Shown piece after piece: positions 17,173 to 25,690 of a stretch of DNA of 64,000 nt (the first letter of the stretch is position 1; each line of letters begins with the position of its first letter). Origin of the DNA: GCA-2731375 sp964631725 (lineage in GTDB: Bacteria > Pseudomonadota > Alphaproteobacteria > GCA-2731375); NCBI GenBank assembly GCA_964631725.1, contig CAZVYX010000020.1, forward strand, positions 1 through 64,000. Reading direction: 5' to 3'. The notes under the pieces are model-generated. The model saw only the letters and a program-made list of their open reading frames with translations. It ran no database searches and was not told where the DNA came from. Made by a program: the position numbers and the translations under genes.

Positions 17173-17568
17173 TCAATCAAGTGCAGCATCAATGGCCGCT
17201 ATGACGGCATCAATCTTCATGTCAGCGGTAAATATGCCCACGGCCCCGGCTTCGGTCAGGGCGGCGTGGTCGTCGGCGGGAATGGTGCCGCCCACGAACA
17301 GCGGTATGGCGCCGCCATCCAGGGCTTCCAGTTGCCGTGCGGTTTCCGCCACCAGGTCCAGGTGGCTGCCCGACAAGATGGACAGACCCACCGCATCCAC
17401 GTCCTCCTCCACCGCGACGGAGGCGATAAAGTCCGGCGCCTTGCGCAGACCGGTATAGATCACCTCCGCCCCCGCATCGCGCAGGGCCAGGGCGATGACC
17501 TTGGCACCAACATCGTGGCCGTCCAGGCCCGGCTTGGCGATCAGAATGCGCTTTCCGCTTAAACTCAT
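17173..17568 (-). CDS. cobalamin-binding small subunit of an acyl-CoA mutase
   Basis: This 131-residue protein is a free-standing B12-binding domain of the methylmalonyl-CoA mutase type. The DGHDVGAK motif near residue 16 provides the histidine that replaces dimethylbenzimidazole as lower cobalt ligand, and GLSILSGSH and FVGGTIP mark the nucleotide-tail pocket. It lies 22 bases behind the large subunit gene. Separate large and small subunits occur in isobutyryl-CoA, 2-hydroxyisobutyryl-CoA and archaeal-type mutases. No adjacent MeaB-like G-protein chaperone gene was found. Confidence 0.93.
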   Translation of the reverse strand: MSLSGKRILIAKPGLDGHDVGAKVIALALRDAGAEVIYTGLRKAPDFIASVAVEEDVDAVGLSILSGSHLDLVAETARQLEALDGGAIPLFVGGTIPADDHAALTEAGAVGIFTADMKIDAVIAAIDAALD

Positions 17569-17590
17569 GCTTCAATCCTCAAAGACCCGG

Positions 17591-19210
17591 TTACAGTCCA
17601 ACGGGTTCCTGAAATTCGCCCCAATGCGCCTTCAAGGCGCCGACCATTTCGCCGATGGAGACATAGGCGTGACAGCAATCGATCATATGGGGGATCAGGT
17701 TGTCCGCGTCCCCCGCCGCCGCCTGGGACAATTTCGCCAAGGCCTGTTGCGCCTTACCCTCGTCGCGCTCCGCCCGGACCTTGTTGAAGCGCGCCACCGT
17801 ATGGCCGGCGGCCTCGGCATCCAGTTTAAAGACCTCGCCGAAATCATTGGCATCTTCATCCTCGCGGCGGAAATGGTTCTGCCCGACCACGACCCGTTCG
17901 CCGGCATCGGTCTGCAGCTTGCGTTCCAGGGCGCGCTGGGCGATGCGGCTTTGCAGATAGCCGTCCTCGATGGCCTTCTCCGCGCCGCCATAGTCCTCGA
18001 TCTCGGCGATCACCTTGGTGATTTCCGCATCCATCTGGTCGGTCAGATATTCCACGTAGTAGCTGCCGCCCAGGGGATCGACGGTTTTTGAGATACCGCT
18101 TTCATAGGCCACCATCTGCTGCGTGCGCAGGGCGGTCTCGGCGCTGAATTCGGTGGGGATCTGATAGGCCTCGTCATAGGCGCAGGTAAAGATCGACTGC
18201 GCCCCGCCCAATACCGCCGCCATGTTCTCGATGCCGACGCGGACGATATTGTTATAGGGCTGCGCCGCCGTCAGGGAGGAGCCGCCGCAGACCACGCCAA
18301 AGCGGAACATCAAGGCCTTCGGGTCGGTGACGCCGTAGCGCTCCTGCAGCAGGCGGGCCCAGACCCGGCGCCCGGCGCGGAATTTGCAGACTTCCTCGAA
18401 GAAATCCATGTGAACATAGAAAAAGAAGCTCAGGCGCTTGGCGAAGTGATTGACGTCGCCGCCCCGGCGCAGCATTTCATCGACATAGGCCAGGCCATTG
18501 GCCAGGGTGAAGCCCATCTCCTCCACCGCCGTGGAACCGGCATCGCGGACATGGGCGCCGGCAATGGAAATGGGGTTGAAACGCGGCGTCGCTTGGTTCG
18601 AGAACAGAATTGAATCCGCGATCAGGCGCAACGACGGTCGGACCGGAAAGATCCAGGTCCCCCGCGCCACGTACTCTTTCAGAATATCGTTCTGAATGGT
18701 GCCGGTCAGGCTTTCCCGCGGCACGCCCAGCTTGTCGGCGGCGGCCAGATACATGGCGTAAATCATCGGCGCCGTGCCGTTGATGGTGAACGAGGTGGAA
18801 ATGGCGGAAAGATCGATGCCGTCGAACAGGACCTCCATATCCGCCAGGGTGGCGATGGATACGCCGACCTTGCCGACCTCGGAACGGGCCATGGCGTCGG
18901 TCGGGTCATAGCCGCATTGGGTGGGCAGATCCAAGGCCACGGACAGGCCGGTCTGCCCTTGGTCCAGCAGAAACCGATAGCGCTGGTTGGTCTCGTCGGC
19001 CGAGCCGAAGCCGGAATACTGCCGGATGGTCCACAGCCGGCCGCGGTAGCCGTTGGGGAAGATGCCCCGGGTAAATGGATACTCGCCGGGCAGGCCCGGA
19101 TCACCCTTGACCATGTCGGCGGTCACCACTTGGGGAATTTCGATGCCCGACGGCGTCGTGGTCGAAGGCATGCCCGGGGCGGTGGGAGCGGTCGGCGCGC
19201 TGTCAGACAT
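17591..19210 (-). CDS. acyl-CoA mutase large (catalytic) subunit, substrate unassigned
   Basis: This 539-residue protein forms the TIM-barrel, CoA-binding part of a B12-dependent carbon-skeleton mutase. It retains LWTIRQYSGF (the tyrosine associated with carboxylated substrates in methylmalonyl-CoA mutase), the arginine in RPSLRLIAD, and the histidine in IAGAHVRDAGS. The usual RFHTQTGG stretch is RFGVVCGGSS, losing a histidine and glutamine of the methylmalonyl-CoA enzyme, and THRGYD is TQCGYD. A proline-rich N-terminus (SAPTAPTAPGMPSTTTPSG) precedes the barrel. The gene starts three bases behind the enoyl-CoA hydratase-like gene. I would not call it methylmalonyl-CoA mutase outright. Confidence 0.88.
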   Translation of the reverse strand: MSDSAPTAPTAPGMPSTTTPSGIEIPQVVTADMVKGDPGLPGEYPFTRGIFPNGYRGRLWTIRQYSGFGSADETNQRYRFLLDQGQTGLSVALDLPTQCGYDPTDAMARSEVGKVGVSIATLADMEVLFDGIDLSAISTSFTINGTAPMIYAMYLAAADKLGVPRESLTGTIQNDILKEYVARGTWIFPVRPSLRLIADSILFSNQATPRFNPISIAGAHVRDAGSTAVEEMGFTLANGLAYVDEMLRRGGDVNHFAKRLSFFFYVHMDFFEEVCKFRAGRRVWARLLQERYGVTDPKALMFRFGVVCGGSSLTAAQPYNNIVRVGIENMAAVLGGAQSIFTCAYDEAYQIPTEFSAETALRTQQMVAYESGISKTVDPLGGSYYVEYLTDQMDAEITKVIAEIEDYGGAEKAIEDGYLQSRIAQRALERKLQTDAGERVVVGQNHFRREDEDANDFGEVFKLDAEAAGHTVARFNKVRAERDEGKAQQALAKLSQAAAGDADNLIPHMIDCCHAYVSIGEMVGALKAHWGEFQEPVGL

Positions 19211-19213
19211 GTT

Positions 19214-19981
19214 CTATTCTTCCTTTTTCAAAATTCCCTCGGCGGCGTCCCAATGGTCGTCATGAACCCAGGCGGCGGCAAAATTCCCGGTTTCCAGATC
19301 CAACAGATCCTGTCGTGACGCGCCCCGCCGCTGCGCCAAATTCAACGCCTTGAAGGCCCGCATGACATGTGGCGCCAGTTTTAGCATAGGTTTCAGAAAC
19401 GCCGATACAGCGTCATCCAGACTATCGCTGGCAACGGCATCGGCCAAGCCAATGGCCATGGCAGCCTCGGCTGTCAAAAGTTCGGTCCGGCTCAGCATCC
19501 GCAAGGCCCGCGCCGGGCCGACCAGGCGCATCAGGTCAATACCGCCGCCCCAGGCGGTGGTGATGTTCAAACGGCCCTGGATAAAGCCGATGCGGGCATG
19601 GGGGGCAAAAATGCGGAAGTCGCAGGCGGCCGCCAGTTCGGCCCCGCCACCCAGGGCATCGCCATTCAGGGCGGCGACCACCGGAACCGGGAACTGCCGG
19701 ATCGCCTCCAGCGCCGCCTTGGCCTGCACCGACATCTCGGTCGCCTCGGCCAAGGTCCGCACGCTGGCCAAATCACGCAGGTCGCCGCCGGCGGCGAAAC
19801 TCTTGTCGCCGGCCCCGCGCAATACCGCCACCGACAAGCCGTCATCTTTGGCGGCGGCGGTAAAGGCGGCGCCCAGTTGATCCAGCACCGATCGGCTCAA
19901 GGCATTACGCTTTTCCGACCGGTCGATCAGTACATTCAATACCCCTTGCCGCGCCTCGATCCGTAAATCACCGCTAGCCAT
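19214..19981 (-). CDS. enoyl-CoA hydratase/isomerase-family protein, possibly a decarboxylase
   Basis: This 255-residue crotonase-fold protein has the oxyanion-hole motifs (SFAAGGDLRDL, NGDALGGGAELAAACD) and keeps the first hydratase glutamate in GGAEL. The second position, normally QPE, is QGR (FIQGRLNITTAWGGG), so simple hydration is doubtful. Crotonase members acting on methylmalonyl- or ethylmalonyl-CoA decarboxylation also lack the hydratase pair, and E. coli pairs such a decarboxylase with its B12 mutase. Position at the head of the mutase operon fits that model, but this is inference. ATG was preferred over an upstream GTG at 19993. Confidence 0.8.
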   Translation of the reverse strand: MASGDLRIEARQGVLNVLIDRSEKRNALSRSVLDQLGAAFTAAAKDDGLSVAVLRGAGDKSFAAGGDLRDLASVRTLAEATEMSVQAKAALEAIRQFPVPVVAALNGDALGGGAELAAACDFRIFAPHARIGFIQGRLNITTAWGGGIDLMRLVGPARALRMLSRTELLTAEAAMAIGLADAVASDSLDDAVSAFLKPMLKLAPHVMRAFKALNLAQRRGASRQDLLDLETGNFAAAWVHDDHWDAAEGILKKEE

Positions 19982-20148
19982 GTCACCCGACACTCCAACA
20001 AATTGATATCGCGAAAATACTAGCCGGTTGGCGGTATTTCACAACCAGTCTGGATTGATATACGCCAAACGGACAAGCGGTTGCAAAACGGCGAGGCTCA
20101 CGGCATGTGGTGGCCTTTCCTGGCGGACAACGTGGGCAATAGCTAAAC

Positions 20149-23124
20149 CTATTCCTCGACCGCGCTTTCGGCCGCGGCGTCGACAATGCGTTCAAAGGCC
20201 GACAAAACCTCCGCCTGGGTCGCCCGCAGGCGCGCCTCCAATTGTTCCAGGCCGGTGCTCTCGGAAATCCGCAGCACGGCGTTGACCATGCCGCGCGGCG
20301 CCTCCGACGGTTCGAATTCGCCGACCACGGCGATTCGGAACAAGGCCATCAGATCGCGGTACAGTCCCGATGCCGCAATCAACATGTCCGCATCGGCGCG
20401 GGACAAATGGCCGGCCCGGGCCAATTTCGACAAGGCCGTGCAGGTGTTGGGATGCAGCACCGCCGCCTCGTCCCCGGCGTGCGCCAACTGCAGGAATTGC
20501 GCGATGAACTCGATGTCCAACAGACCGCCCCGAACCAGCTTCAATTCCCACGGACTGCCGCCGCCGCCTTTCTGACGCGACAGCCGCGCCCGCATGGCCG
20601 ACACATCCGCCGCCGTGGCCTGGCGCTTACGCGGGCGGCGCAGCACTTCGGCGATCGTCCCCTCTACCCGCGCCGCCAGCTCCGCCCCGCCCGCGACGAC
20701 GCGAGCCCGGGTCAGGGCCATATGCTCCCATGTCCAGGCTTCGTTGCGCTGGTAGTCGGCAAAGCCGCTGAAGCGGGTCGCCACCGGCCCGGAATTGCCC
20801 GAAGGCCGCAGACGCATATCCACCTCGTACAATTTGCCCTCGGCGGTTGGCACTGTCAGGGCATTGATCAGGCGTTGGCTAAGGCGGGTGAAATACTGTT
20901 GCGCGGGCAGGGGCCGCTCGCCGTCTGAAATGCTGTCGTCGTCGGGATAGTCATAGACGAAGATCAGATCGAGATCGGATTCGCCGGTCATTTCGCGGCT
21001 GCCGAACTTGCCCATTGCCAGCACCACCATGGTGCCGCCGTCGATCCGGCCATGCCGCTCGGCCGCCGCGAATGCATCTCCGACACCGGGCAGCAGCGAT
21101 CCCAGGGCCGCATCCGCCAGATCGGCATAGCCGGCCCCCGACCGGTCGGCATCGATCGTGGCGCCCAGAATCTGAACGCCGATCTGGAACTTGCGTTCCT
21201 TGACCCGGCGCCGGGTGAAATCGAGGATATCCTGCAGGTCCAAGGCGGCGTCCAAGTCCTCGGCAAATTCCCGCCGCAGAGCGGTCAGGGCCGGTGGCGC
21301 GGCGAGGAACTCGGCGGAAGTCATGGCATCGACAACGCTGGAATTCTCCGCCAGATAGTTGGCCAGGCGCGGCGCGCTGCCCATGATTTCAGCCAGCAGT
21401 TCCAGCAATTGCGGCCGCGCCTTAAGCATGGAAAACAACTGCACGCCGGTGGGCAGGTTGGAGAGAAAGCGGTCAAAGCGGCCCAGCGTGGCATTCGGAT
21501 TGGCGGTATCGGCGACCGCCTGCAACAACGCCGGCATCAACGTCGTCAGCAACTCCTGCGCCCGGGCGGAACGCAGGGCCCGGTAGCGGCCATGATACCA
21601 GCCCCTGACGGTGGTTGAGGCGCCCTGGACCCCTTCGAAACCCATGGCGGCCAGCTTCTCCATGGTTTCGGGATCGTCGTCGGTGCCGGTGAAGATTAGA
21701 TTGCTTTCCCCGGCCGGAGTAGGCGCGGCATCGAACAGCATGCCGTGGTGATGCTGTACCCGCGCCAAATGCGCCAGCAGATCGGCGCGGAACACCTCCC
21801 CATCGTCATAACCCATGAAACAGGCCAGATGATCCACGCCCTCCGCCGTGCGGGGCATGGTTTGGGTCTGCTCGTCACCGACCATCTGCAGCCGGTGTTC
21901 CAACTGCCGCAGAAAATCATAGGCCAGGCTCAACTCGTCCGCCGCCCGACCGTCGATCCAGCCGGCAATGGCCAGGGCGTCCAGGGCGCCACAGGTCGTC
22001 GCGCCCCGCAACGCCGGCTCCCGTCCACCGGCAATCAACTGCTGTGTCTGGGCAAAGAACTCGATATCCCGGATGCCGCCCCGGCCCAGCTTAATGTTGT
22101 GGCCTTCGACCGCGATGTCGCCGTCGCCTTCGTGGTGATGAATTTTCCGCATGATCGAATGGACATCGGCAATCGCGGCATAGTCCAGATTGCGGCGCCA
22201 AATGAAAGGCTGCAAACGCTCCAGGAATGCGGCGCCGGCGGCCAGATCACCAGCCACGGGACGGGCCTTGATCATCGCGGCTCGCTCCCAGTTCTGTCCC
22301 AGGCTTTCGTAATATTGTTCCGCCGCGTGCATGGCGACAACCACCGGCGTCACCCCGGGATCGGGGCGCAAACGCAAATCGGTGCGCAGGACATAGCCGT
22401 CCCGGGTGGGTTCCTGCAGCATTTTGACCAGAGCCTGAACCATACGGATGTAACAGTCCTGGGCCGACCGTTCACCAACATAGGGTGCGGCTTCCGCATC
22501 ATAGAGGGCGATCAAATCCACATCGGAGGAGTAATTCAGTTCGTCGGCGCCCAACTTGCCCATGCCCAGAATGACAAGGCCACCGCCACGCTCGGGCGCG
22601 TCATCGTCCGGCAGATGCAGCTCGCCGCGCCCGGCCGCATCCCGTAGCAGCCAGCGCACCGCGCCGCTGATCGCGGCATCGGCGAACCGCGACAGGGCTT
22701 CGGTGACCTGTTGCAAATTCCAAACGCCGCCCACATCCGCCAGGGCGATCAGAATGGCGGCCCGCCGCCGTGCCAGCCGCAGCGCGACCATTGCCGCATC
22801 GATCGCCTCGGCGGTCCGCAACCCCTCCGCCAGTTCCCGCAGCAGGCCGGCCAGGGTCTGTTCGGGGCTATCGGCAAAAAGCCTCGGCAGATAGGCCGGA
22901 TCGGCCAACGCCACACGGCCTAGAAATGGGCTGTTGCCAAATACCGCCAGCAACAGCGCACAGGCTGATTGATCCCGCCACACCGCCGCCAGGGCGGCTT
23001 GTGCATCCGGCTCATCCAGGCTTTCGCCGGCAGCGCGCAAATCGGCCAGCACCGCACTCGCCCTCGCTTCGTCATGGGCGGTGGCGGCAAAATCCTCAAG
23101 ATAGGGGTAACCCGGTCTCGGCAT
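20149..23124 (-). CDS. glnE: bifunctional glutamine synthetase adenylyltransferase/deadenylase
   Basis: GlnE adds AMP to glutamine synthetase and removes it again according to nitrogen status signalled by PII. The protein is about 991 residues, the usual length, with two nucleotidyltransferase domains: the deadenylase half carries GMGKLGADELNYSSDVDLI near residue 190 and the adenylylating half AMGKFGSREMTGESDLDLI near residue 695. Both keep the paired aspartates. The two domains flank the GlnD-PII uridylyltransferase-like helical linkers. The ATG start has no clear ribosome binding site; a GTG five codons earlier is possible. rpoH lies upstream on the same strand with about 120 bases between. 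Confidence 0.96.
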   Translation of the reverse strand: MPRPGYPYLEDFAATAHDEARASAVLADLRAAGESLDEPDAQAALAAVWRDQSACALLLAVFGNSPFLGRVALADPAYLPRLFADSPEQTLAGLLRELAEGLRTAEAIDAAMVALRLARRRAAILIALADVGGVWNLQQVTEALSRFADAAISGAVRWLLRDAAGRGELHLPDDDAPERGGGLVILGMGKLGADELNYSSDVDLIALYDAEAAPYVGERSAQDCYIRMVQALVKMLQEPTRDGYVLRTDLRLRPDPGVTPVVVAMHAAEQYYESLGQNWERAAMIKARPVAGDLAAGAAFLERLQPFIWRRNLDYAAIADVHSIMRKIHHHEGDGDIAVEGHNIKLGRGGIRDIEFFAQTQQLIAGGREPALRGATTCGALDALAIAGWIDGRAADELSLAYDFLRQLEHRLQMVGDEQTQTMPRTAEGVDHLACFMGYDDGEVFRADLLAHLARVQHHHGMLFDAAPTPAGESNLIFTGTDDDPETMEKLAAMGFEGVQGASTTVRGWYHGRYRALRSARAQELLTTLMPALLQAVADTANPNATLGRFDRFLSNLPTGVQLFSMLKARPQLLELLAEIMGSAPRLANYLAENSSVVDAMTSAEFLAAPPALTALRREFAEDLDAALDLQDILDFTRRRVKERKFQIGVQILGATIDADRSGAGYADLADAALGSLLPGVGDAFAAAERHGRIDGGTMVVLAMGKFGSREMTGESDLDLIFVYDYPDDDSISDGERPLPAQQYFTRLSQRLINALTVPTAEGKLYEVDMRLRPSGNSGPVATRFSGFADYQRNEAWTWEHMALTRARVVAGGAELAARVEGTIAEVLRRPRKRQATAADVSAMRARLSRQKGGGGSPWELKLVRGGLLDIEFIAQFLQLAHAGDEAAVLHPNTCTALSKLARAGHLSRADADMLIAASGLYRDLMALFRIAVVGEFEPSEAPRGMVNAVLRISESTGLEQLEARLRATQAEVLSAFERIVDAAAESAVEE

Positions 23125-23244
23125 TGATTGGGTACACACTTGAAAAGCAGCGGCGGGTGGCGTGCAACACCTATATAGCCATCCTTACCCGGTCCAGCAA
23201 TCAGCCAGGCAAATCCGTTGCCGTTGCCGGCACGCTGCAAACTA

Positions 23245-24126
23245 CTACAAGAGTCCGGCGTCACGCGGGTCGCCGCCGCGTTCCGAAAGGGCGATGCGCA
23301 TCTTGCCCAGAGCCTGACTTTCGATCTGGCGCACCCTTTCCTTTGAGATCCCCAGTTCGCGGCCAAGAGATTCCAGGGTCATGCCGTCTTCGCGTAGCCG
23401 CCGCTGGCGGATAATGATCTGCTCCCGGTCGTTCAATTCCGCCAAGGCGTCGTCCAGCCACTTGGCGCGGGTATTCGAATCGCGCGCGCAACGGACGACT
23501 TCTTCCGGGCCGGGGCGCTCATCGACCAGCAGGTCCTGCCACTCGCTTTCCCCCTCACCCGAGACTTCGGCGTTCAGGGACCTGTCGGCCCCGGACAGCC
23601 GGCCTTCCATCGATACGACATCGGCAACGGGAACTTTCAGGGCCTGGGCAATCTTATTCTGACCGGTTTTGGTCAAGGGGCCGTCCGGACGGTCGCCGAT
23701 TTGCGCCCGCAATCGGCGAATATTGAAAAACAGCGATTTCTGCGCGGCCGTCGTGCCGGTTCGGACGATCGACCAGTTGCGCAGGATATAGTCCTGGATG
23801 GCGGCCCTGATCCACCAGCTCGCGTAAGTCGAGAATCGTACCTCGCGATCCGGATCAAAGCGTTCCGCCGCCTGCATCAGGCCAACGCTGCCCTCCTGAA
23901 CAAGATCACCCATGGGCAGGCTGTAGTTTCGGAACCGCGCCGCGGTCGCGACAACCAATCGGACATATGCATTGACTAACTTATGAAGCGCGTCTTCATC
24001 GCCATGGTCGCGCCAACGGTAGGCCAGCGCCCGTTCTTCCTCGCGCTCCAGCAATGGCACCCGCATGGCTTGTTTGATGTAATTCCGCCCCGCCCGCTGC
24101 GCCTCAACCGTGTCCACATATGCCAT
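23245..24126 (-). CDS. rpoH: RNA polymerase heat-shock sigma factor RpoH
   Basis: This 293-residue sigma factor directs transcription of heat-shock genes. Region 2 is seen in FDPDREVRFSTYASWWIRAA, the RpoH-specific box in QKSLFFNIRRLR near residue 130, and region 4 in the helix-turn-helix TLESLGRELGISKERVRQIE. The start beginning MAYVDTVEAQRAG has GGGAG upstream; the frame remains open further up into the AT-rich control region but those codons do not look like sigma factor. The upstream region contains phased TTGTAAC repeats, an unusually AT-rich island in this window. Confidence 0.95.
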   Translation of the reverse strand: MAYVDTVEAQRAGRNYIKQAMRVPLLEREEERALAYRWRDHGDEDALHKLVNAYVRLVVATAARFRNYSLPMGDLVQEGSVGLMQAAERFDPDREVRFSTYASWWIRAAIQDYILRNWSIVRTGTTAAQKSLFFNIRRLRAQIGDRPDGPLTKTGQNKIAQALKVPVADVVSMEGRLSGADRSLNAEVSGEGESEWQDLLVDERPGPEEVVRCARDSNTRAKWLDDALAELNDREQIIIRQRRLREDGMTLESLGRELGISKERVRQIESQALGKMRIALSERGGDPRDAGLL

Positions 24127-24148
24127 TGCAAGACTCCCAACCGATATT

Positions 24149-24207
24149 TTGTAACTTATATATGCAGTATTGTAACGTATAATATTACAAATTTGCCCAT
24201 CTGTAAT
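24149..24207 (-). promoter_or_regulatory. repeated TTGTAAC operator-like sites upstream of rpoH
   Basis: TTGTAAC occurs at 24149-24155 and 24170-24176, exactly 21 bases apart, and a related CTGTAAT begins at 24201, 31 bases further. An inverted ATTACAA is at 24184-24190. These spacings are close to two and three helical turns, placing the sites on one DNA face. The sites begin 23 bases upstream of the rpoH ATG. A TTGAAT-N17-TATCGA promoter-like pair lies at the upstream end of the same AT-rich stretch. Confidence 0.45.
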
Positions 24208-24312
24208 GTCGATATAACACTTCTTTCCATAATTCAAGCAAGAATTAGACTTATTCTAAAAAAAGATTTTGGCGCGAAAATACACTAATGATTGCAGGTC
24301 GTTAGCCGCTCA

Positions 24313-24348
24313 CAACGAAAGAAGCCCGGCGTCAAAATGACACCGGGC
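24313..24348 (-). terminator. intrinsic terminator after carD
   Basis: Read leftward, GCCCGGTGTCA and TGACGCCGGGC form an 11-base stem closed by a TTT loop, followed by TTCTTTCGTT. It lies about 40 bases past the carD stop and separates carD from the rpoH control region. Confidence 0.75.
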
Positions 24349-24387
24349 CCCAAAAGAAGGTGGTTCTATCGGGAATTTTTCGCATTT

Positions 24388-24918
24388 CTAAGCGGGATTT
24401 AGGACTCCATCCAAACGTTCCGCTGCCTGTTCTTCATCCAGGCCTTCGACCGCGGCCAGTTCACGGACCAGGCGTTCCATGGCCGCTTCATAGATCTGCC
24501 GTTCGCTGTAAGATTGTTCCGGCTGCCCTTCGCCACGATGCAGATCCCGAATGACCTCGGCAATGGACACCGGATCGCCGGAATTGATCTTGGCTTCATA
24601 TTCCTGCGCCCGGCGGCTCCACATGGTGCGCTTGACCCGGGCCCGGCCCTTCAACGTCGTCATCGCGGTCTTCATTTTATCCGGACTGGCCAGGGCGCGC
24701 ATACCGCTGGCCTCGGCCTTGTTGACGGGAACCCGCAGCGTCATTTTTTCCTTGTCAAAATTGACGACGAACAGCTTCAGCTTCGTGCCGGCGAATTCCT
24801 GATCTTCGATGCCGGTAATCTGGCCAACCCCATGGGTTGGATAGACGACATATTCATCAACGGCGAAGCCGTTGGTCCGCTTCGCCTTGGTTGTCTTCTT
24901 TTTCGTCTTGGTCGCCAT
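24388..24918 (-). CDS. carD: CarD-family RNA polymerase-binding regulator
   Basis: This 176-residue protein has a lysine-rich N-terminus (MATKTKKKTTKAKR), a Tudor-like RNA-polymerase interaction domain (DEYVVYPTHGVGQITGI) and the helical DNA-contacting domain with the conserved basic-aromatic stretch RVKRTMWSRRAQEYEAKI. CarD binds the RNA polymerase beta lobe and stabilises open promoter complexes, chiefly at rRNA promoters. The ATG at the lysine-rich start is preferred to one six codons upstream. A terminator follows, and three perfect palindromes lie in its upstream region. Confidence 0.93.
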   Translation of the reverse strand: MATKTKKKTTKAKRTNGFAVDEYVVYPTHGVGQITGIEDQEFAGTKLKLFVVNFDKEKMTLRVPVNKAEASGMRALASPDKMKTAMTTLKGRARVKRTMWSRRAQEYEAKINSGDPVSIAEVIRDLHRGEGQPEQSYSERQIYEAAMERLVRELAAVEGLDEEQAAERLDGVLNPA

Positions 24919-25282
24919 ATTGCTTTCTCGTTCCACTAATCAAATCAAAGACGTGCTGAATGGTCTTCCAGGCAGAAAACCCTGGCCACACAGGACCGCG
25001 ACGAACCATGGTTTCGCGTCATTTATGGTCGCGACCCATATATGGCCGCTACATTTTACCGAAAATCGCGCGCCGGCTAATGCCGGCCAGTCCATTATCC
25101 CAGTTTAGCGCGGCCAAGCCACGACGCCTTCACTTCAGCGTCATGGGAGCCAATTAGGCATCAACCATATCACAGAATCGGCCCAAATTGAAGCCTGCCC
25201 CAATTCAGCGCCGCATCATGGGCAACTCGTGCCCGCGGCCCATTGGGCAGGACACATGCCGGACCGGCCGGTGCTGGTCCGG
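24919..25282 (-). promoter_or_regulatory. non-coding gap between fdxA and carD, with three palindromes
   Basis: This 364-base stretch holds no convincing gene. It contains three perfect ten-base palindromes, AACCATGGTT (25004-25013), GGTCGCGACC (25027-25036) and CCATATATGG (25036-25045), the last two sharing one base, all 70-130 bases upstream of the carD start. At its right end CCGGACC/GGTCCGG (25259-25282) form a hairpin directly behind the fdxA stop, without a T-run. I see no clear -35/-10 pair. Confidence 0.4.
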
Positions 25283-25621
25283 TTAGGAGCCTTGACCGGG
25301 TTCGGCGCTGAAGAACTTTTCGAACTTGTCGGGTGCGTCCTTGAATTCCTCGCCGTCCGCCGGCGGCTCGCCTTTTTGCGTAATGTTCGGCCATTTCTCC
25401 GAATACTCGCGGTTCAACTCGACCCAGCGTTCGGTATCATCCTCGGTATCGGGCAGAATAGCCTCGACCGGGCATTCCGGCTCACAAACCCCGCAATCGA
25501 TGCATTCATCAGGGTGGATCACCAACATGTTCTCACCCTCATAGAAGCAGTCCACCGGACAAACTTCGATGCAATCCATATACTTACACTTGATACAGCC
25601 TTCAACGACGACGTACGTCAT
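25283..25621 (-). CDS. fdxA: 7Fe ferredoxin FdxA
   Basis: This 112-residue electron carrier has the ferredoxin arrangement for one [3Fe-4S] and one [4Fe-4S] cluster: CIKCKYMDCIEVCPVDC beginning at residue 9 and CIDCGVCEPECP near residue 40, with an acidic C-terminal half typical of FdxA. The GGGAG and AAGGA stretches just upstream give a good ribosome site. It sits between the TerB-like gene and carD on the same strand, a common alphaproteobacterial association with CarD. Confidence 0.95.
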   Translation of the reverse strand: MTYVVVEGCIKCKYMDCIEVCPVDCFYEGENMLVIHPDECIDCGVCEPECPVEAILPDTEDDTERWVELNREYSEKWPNITQKGEPPADGEEFKDAPDKFEKFFSAEPGQGS

Positions 25622-25690
25622 TCCTTAATCTCCCAACATAGAACAGTTGTCCGGCAGCGCCGGGCAGGTTCACCACGAGGCATTTCAAAA

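Noticed and set aside
17591..19210. Naming the mutase methylmalonyl-CoA mutase
   Set aside because: Several pocket residues differ from the known enzyme and the MeaB chaperone gene is absent, so only the family was assigned.
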